A program made the position numbers and the translations under genes. From Cereibacter sphaeroides (GTDB taxonomy: Bacteria > Pseudomonadota > Alphaproteobacteria > Rhodobacterales > Rhodobacteraceae), in assembly GCA_003243455.1 (NCBI GenBank), contig QFQS01000006.1, forward strand, positions 1 through 64,000: a stretch of 64,000 nt of DNA, given 5' to 3'. This document shows positions 62,250 through 64,000 of this stretch, piece after piece (the stretch's first letter is position 1; each line of letters begins with the position of its first letter). The notes under the pieces were generated by a model. It was not told the DNA's origin and did not search any database. It saw only the letters and a list, made by a program, of their open reading frames with translations.

Positions 62250-63095
62250 CTAGGCCGCCGCCCAACCCTTCCGAATAAACGCCCCACCCTCGCGATACAC
62301 CGCCTCGGGGCTTTCGCAGAAGTCGCGCCAGACCTTCGTCGCCGCCGCCAGATCAGGCAGCCCCCGGCCAAAGCTTTCGATGGTCAGCCAGTCGTCATAT
62401 CCGCTCGCCTTGATCGCGCGGAAGGTCTCGGCCCAGGGGATGTTCCCCCGCCCCGGCACGCCACGGTTGTTCTCGCTGAGGTGGACGTGAACCACATGGC
62501 GCAGGCTGTCGGTGTAGGCGGCAATGGGATCGTTCTCTTCGATGTTGCAGTGGAACGTGTCGTACATCGCCTTGATGTTCGGATGACCCACCTCGTCCAG
62601 ATGGGCGCAGAGCACTTCCATCGTGTTGAAGATGTAGCACTCGAAGCGGTTCAGCGCCTCCAGCCCCACCGTCACGCCCACCTTCGCCGCATGATCACCG
62701 ATTGCCCGCTGCGAGGACACCGAGCGGCGGAATTCCTCTTTCGTCGGCCCCTGCCCCGAAAACCCGCCCAAGGTCGAATGCACCGGCCCGCTGACCACCT
62801 TCGCCCCGACCGCCGCCGTGCAGTCCAGCACATGGTGCATATGCGCGATCCCGGCCTTCCGTTCGGCATCGTCGCCGATCAGGTTCATCGCCGGATCGCC
62901 CATCGCGGCGATCGCCGTCCGCTGCAACCCGATCCGGTCCAGAAGCGCACCCAGCCGCTGATAGTGGCCCACCTCCCCCTCGAACACAGGCACCTCGACC
63001 CCGTCGAAGCCTGACGCCTTGATGTCGCGCAACAGGGGCTCGGCATCCTCGGTCAGATGCGTCGTCCAAAGCAGCATGCACATGCCCAGTTTCAT
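62250..63095 (-). CDS. sugar epimerase/isomerase, TIM barrel (tagatose-3-epimerase type)
   Basis: A 281-residue xylose-isomerase-like TIM-barrel protein. Metal-binding acids typical of D-tagatose/psicose 3-epimerases are visible: GLEALNRFECYIFNT near residue 150, MYDTFHCNIEE near 185, HVHLSENNRG near 210, and WLTIESFG near 245. It would isomerise a ketose or an inositol intermediate. It is divergent from a second member of the same superfamily. Its promoter region contains TTGGTATTACCAA. Confidence 0.85.
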   Translation of the reverse strand: MKLGMCMLLWTTHLTEDAEPLLRDIKASGFDGVEVPVFEGEVGHYQRLGALLDRIGLQRTAIAAMGDPAMNLIGDDAERKAGIAHMHHVLDCTAAVGAKVVSGPVHSTLGGFSGQGPTKEEFRRSVSSQRAIGDHAAKVGVTVGLEALNRFECYIFNTMEVLCAHLDEVGHPNIKAMYDTFHCNIEENDPIAAYTDSLRHVVHVHLSENNRGVPGRGNIPWAETFRAIKASGYDDWLTIESFGRGLPDLAAATKVWRDFCESPEAVYREGGAFIRKGWAAA

Positions 63096-63156
63096 CCCGC
63101 GGCCCTCCCAAGCGCCAGATGGGGGATCGTGCCCACGCTGCGGGCATTCCGTCAAG

Positions 63157-63169
63157 TTGGTATTACCAA
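63157..63169. promoter_or_regulatory. GntR-type palindrome before the minus-strand epimerase
   Basis: TTGGTATTACCAA is a perfect palindrome about a single central T and contains the TGGT-N3-ACCA core of FadR-subfamily GntR operators. It lies about 60 bp upstream of the epimerase start at 63095. Confidence 0.5.
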
Positions 63170-63318
63170 TTCTGCACCGCAGCCCTGCGCGATGCCACAA
63201 AACTCGCCCGGCAATCACGGATTTCTATCATCATTTTCAGCGCATTAATCAAATTCGACAGCACACCCCTTCCGTCCTTGCTTACCCCTGCCCTTTGGGC
63301 TAGGTGTTTCCCATAGTC

Positions 63319-63337
63319 CATCTGGTCCAACCAGATG
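63319..63337. promoter_or_regulatory. GntR-type palindrome before the plus-strand isomerase
   Basis: CATCTGGT-CCA-ACCAGATG is a perfect 8+3+8 inverted repeat with the TGGT-N3-ACCA core, 32 bp before the start at 63369. Its position suits repression of transcription initiation. Confidence 0.55.
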
Positions 63338-63368
63338 CGCGAGCTTTGCCGATCTAGGGAGGATCACG

Positions 63369-64000
63369 ATGCACCTGTCTACCCACAACTGGATGCGGGC
63401 CGAGGCCCTTGATGTGACGCTGCGGCGGATCAAGAAATACGGCTATGAGAGCATCGAGATCTCGGGCGAGCCGACGCAGTACAAGATCAAGGAAACCCGC
63501 GCCTCGCTCAAGGAACATGGCATCCGCTGCTGGGGCGCCGTGACCCTGACGCTGGGCGAGCGCAACCTTGCCGCCAAGGACGAAGGCCAGCGCGCCCGCT
63601 CGGTCGACTACGTCAAATCCGTCCTCACAATGGTCAGCGAACTGGATGGCGAGATCATCACGCTGGTCCCCGCGACCGTCGGCAAGGTGGTTCCCGACGC
63701 GACCGAGGAAGAAGAATGGAAATGGGTGGTCGAGGCCACCAAGGAATGTTTCCACCACGCGAAAAAGGTCGGCGTCCGCATCGCCATCGAACCCCTGAAC
63801 CGGTTCGAGACCTATTTCTTCAACCGCGCCGCACAGGCGCTGGCACTGGCCGATGCGGTCAGCCCCGAGGTCGGCGTCTGCCTTGACGCCTATCACCTGA
63901 ACATGGAGGAATCGAATATCCACGACGCGATCCGCCTTGCCGGCAAGCGACTGTTCGACTTCCACGTCGCCGACAACAACCGCTTTGCCGCCGGTTTGGG
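63369..64000 (+). CDS. sugar phosphate isomerase/epimerase, TIM barrel (partial, runs off the right edge)
   Basis: The first 210 residues of a xylose-isomerase-like TIM-barrel protein; the end lies beyond the window. MHLSTHNWMRAEALDV is the N-terminus, with GGGAGG before the ATG. Metal-site segments are IAIEPLNRFETYFFN near residue 140, CLDAYHLNMEESN near 180 and FDFHVADNNR near 200. It resembles D-tagatose-3-epimerase-like proteins and is a distant paralogue of the divergent gene on the minus strand. It probably starts a sugar or polyol operon. Confidence 0.85.
   Translation, partial: MHLSTHNWMRAEALDVTLRRIKKYGYESIEISGEPTQYKIKETRASLKEHGIRCWGAVTLTLGERNLAAKDEGQRARSVDYVKSVLTMVSELDGEIITLVPATVGKVVPDATEEEEWKWVVEATKECFHHAKKVGVRIAIEPLNRFETYFFNRAAQALALADAVSPEVGVCLDAYHLNMEESNIHDAIRLAGKRLFDFHVADNNRFAAGL

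Overview
The window is GC-rich chromosomal DNA from an alphaproteobacterium. It most likely belongs to the Rhodobacterales (Rhodobacter/Paracoccus/Roseobacter relatives). The evidence is the gene content: a ChpT-type phosphotransferase with a CtrA-type box, olsBA ornithine-lipid genes, a taurine module with xsc and a SoeABC-type sulfite oxidoreductase, the rhizobial/rhodobacterial glycerol transporter glpSTPQUV, and the order rplU-rpmA-acetyltransferase-obg-proB-proA. No prophage, insertion sequence, integrase or CRISPR array was found. Most genes lie on the minus strand in tightly packed operons, often with ATGA stop/start overlaps.

Layout. 1-400 is non-coding with one DnaA-box-like site and a short inverted repeat. 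0.4-9.1 kb is housekeeping: a YtcJ-like amidohydrolase with an agmatinase-family enzyme, bactofilin, a crotonase-fold protein without the catalytic glutamates, an M32 carboxypeptidase coupled to heme A synthase, TrmJ-like methyltransferase, a TfoX-N protein and a ThiE-like protein. 9.2-12.5 kb holds olsA/olsB, a DUF3553 gene divergent from chpT, and a SYLF-domain protein. 12.7-18.5 kb holds an acetyltransferase and the ribosomal-protein/obg/proline operon. 18.7-24.3 kb holds a DUF2059 protein, tRNA-Ser(CGA), an AT-richer stretch with a large arylsulfatase, and small secreted proteins around an Rrf2 regulator. 24.3-28.9 kb and 34.7-39.0 kb hold two RND efflux pairs of opposite orientation. Between them lies a complete YtfQRT-YjfF sugar ABC transporter with its own GntR/FadR regulator.

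39.1-50.1 kb is sulfonate metabolism: a FecR-domain protein, then soeCBA, a TauE/SafE exporter, xsc, tauR and tpa. Together these would transaminate taurine to sulfoacetaldehyde (Tpa), cleave it to acetyl phosphate and sulfite (Xsc), and oxidise the sulfite (SoeABC) or export it (TauE). A motif resembling the TauR box precedes tpa and xsc and also lies beside tauR. Taurine uptake (tauABC) and pta are not in the window.

50.1-62.0 kb is a glycerol regulon: GlpR divergent from glpD-glpS-glpT-glpP-glpQ-(unknown gene)-glpU-glpV, then glpK and an iron-type alcohol dehydrogenase. The window ends with two divergent TIM-barrel sugar epimerase/isomerase genes. Each has a TGGT-N3-ACCA palindrome in its upstream region, suggesting one GntR-type regulator encoded outside the window.

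Structure beyond genes: two families of dispersed, GC-rich intergenic repeats, a full CtrA-type box upstream of proA, and several strong terminators and operator-like palindromes.
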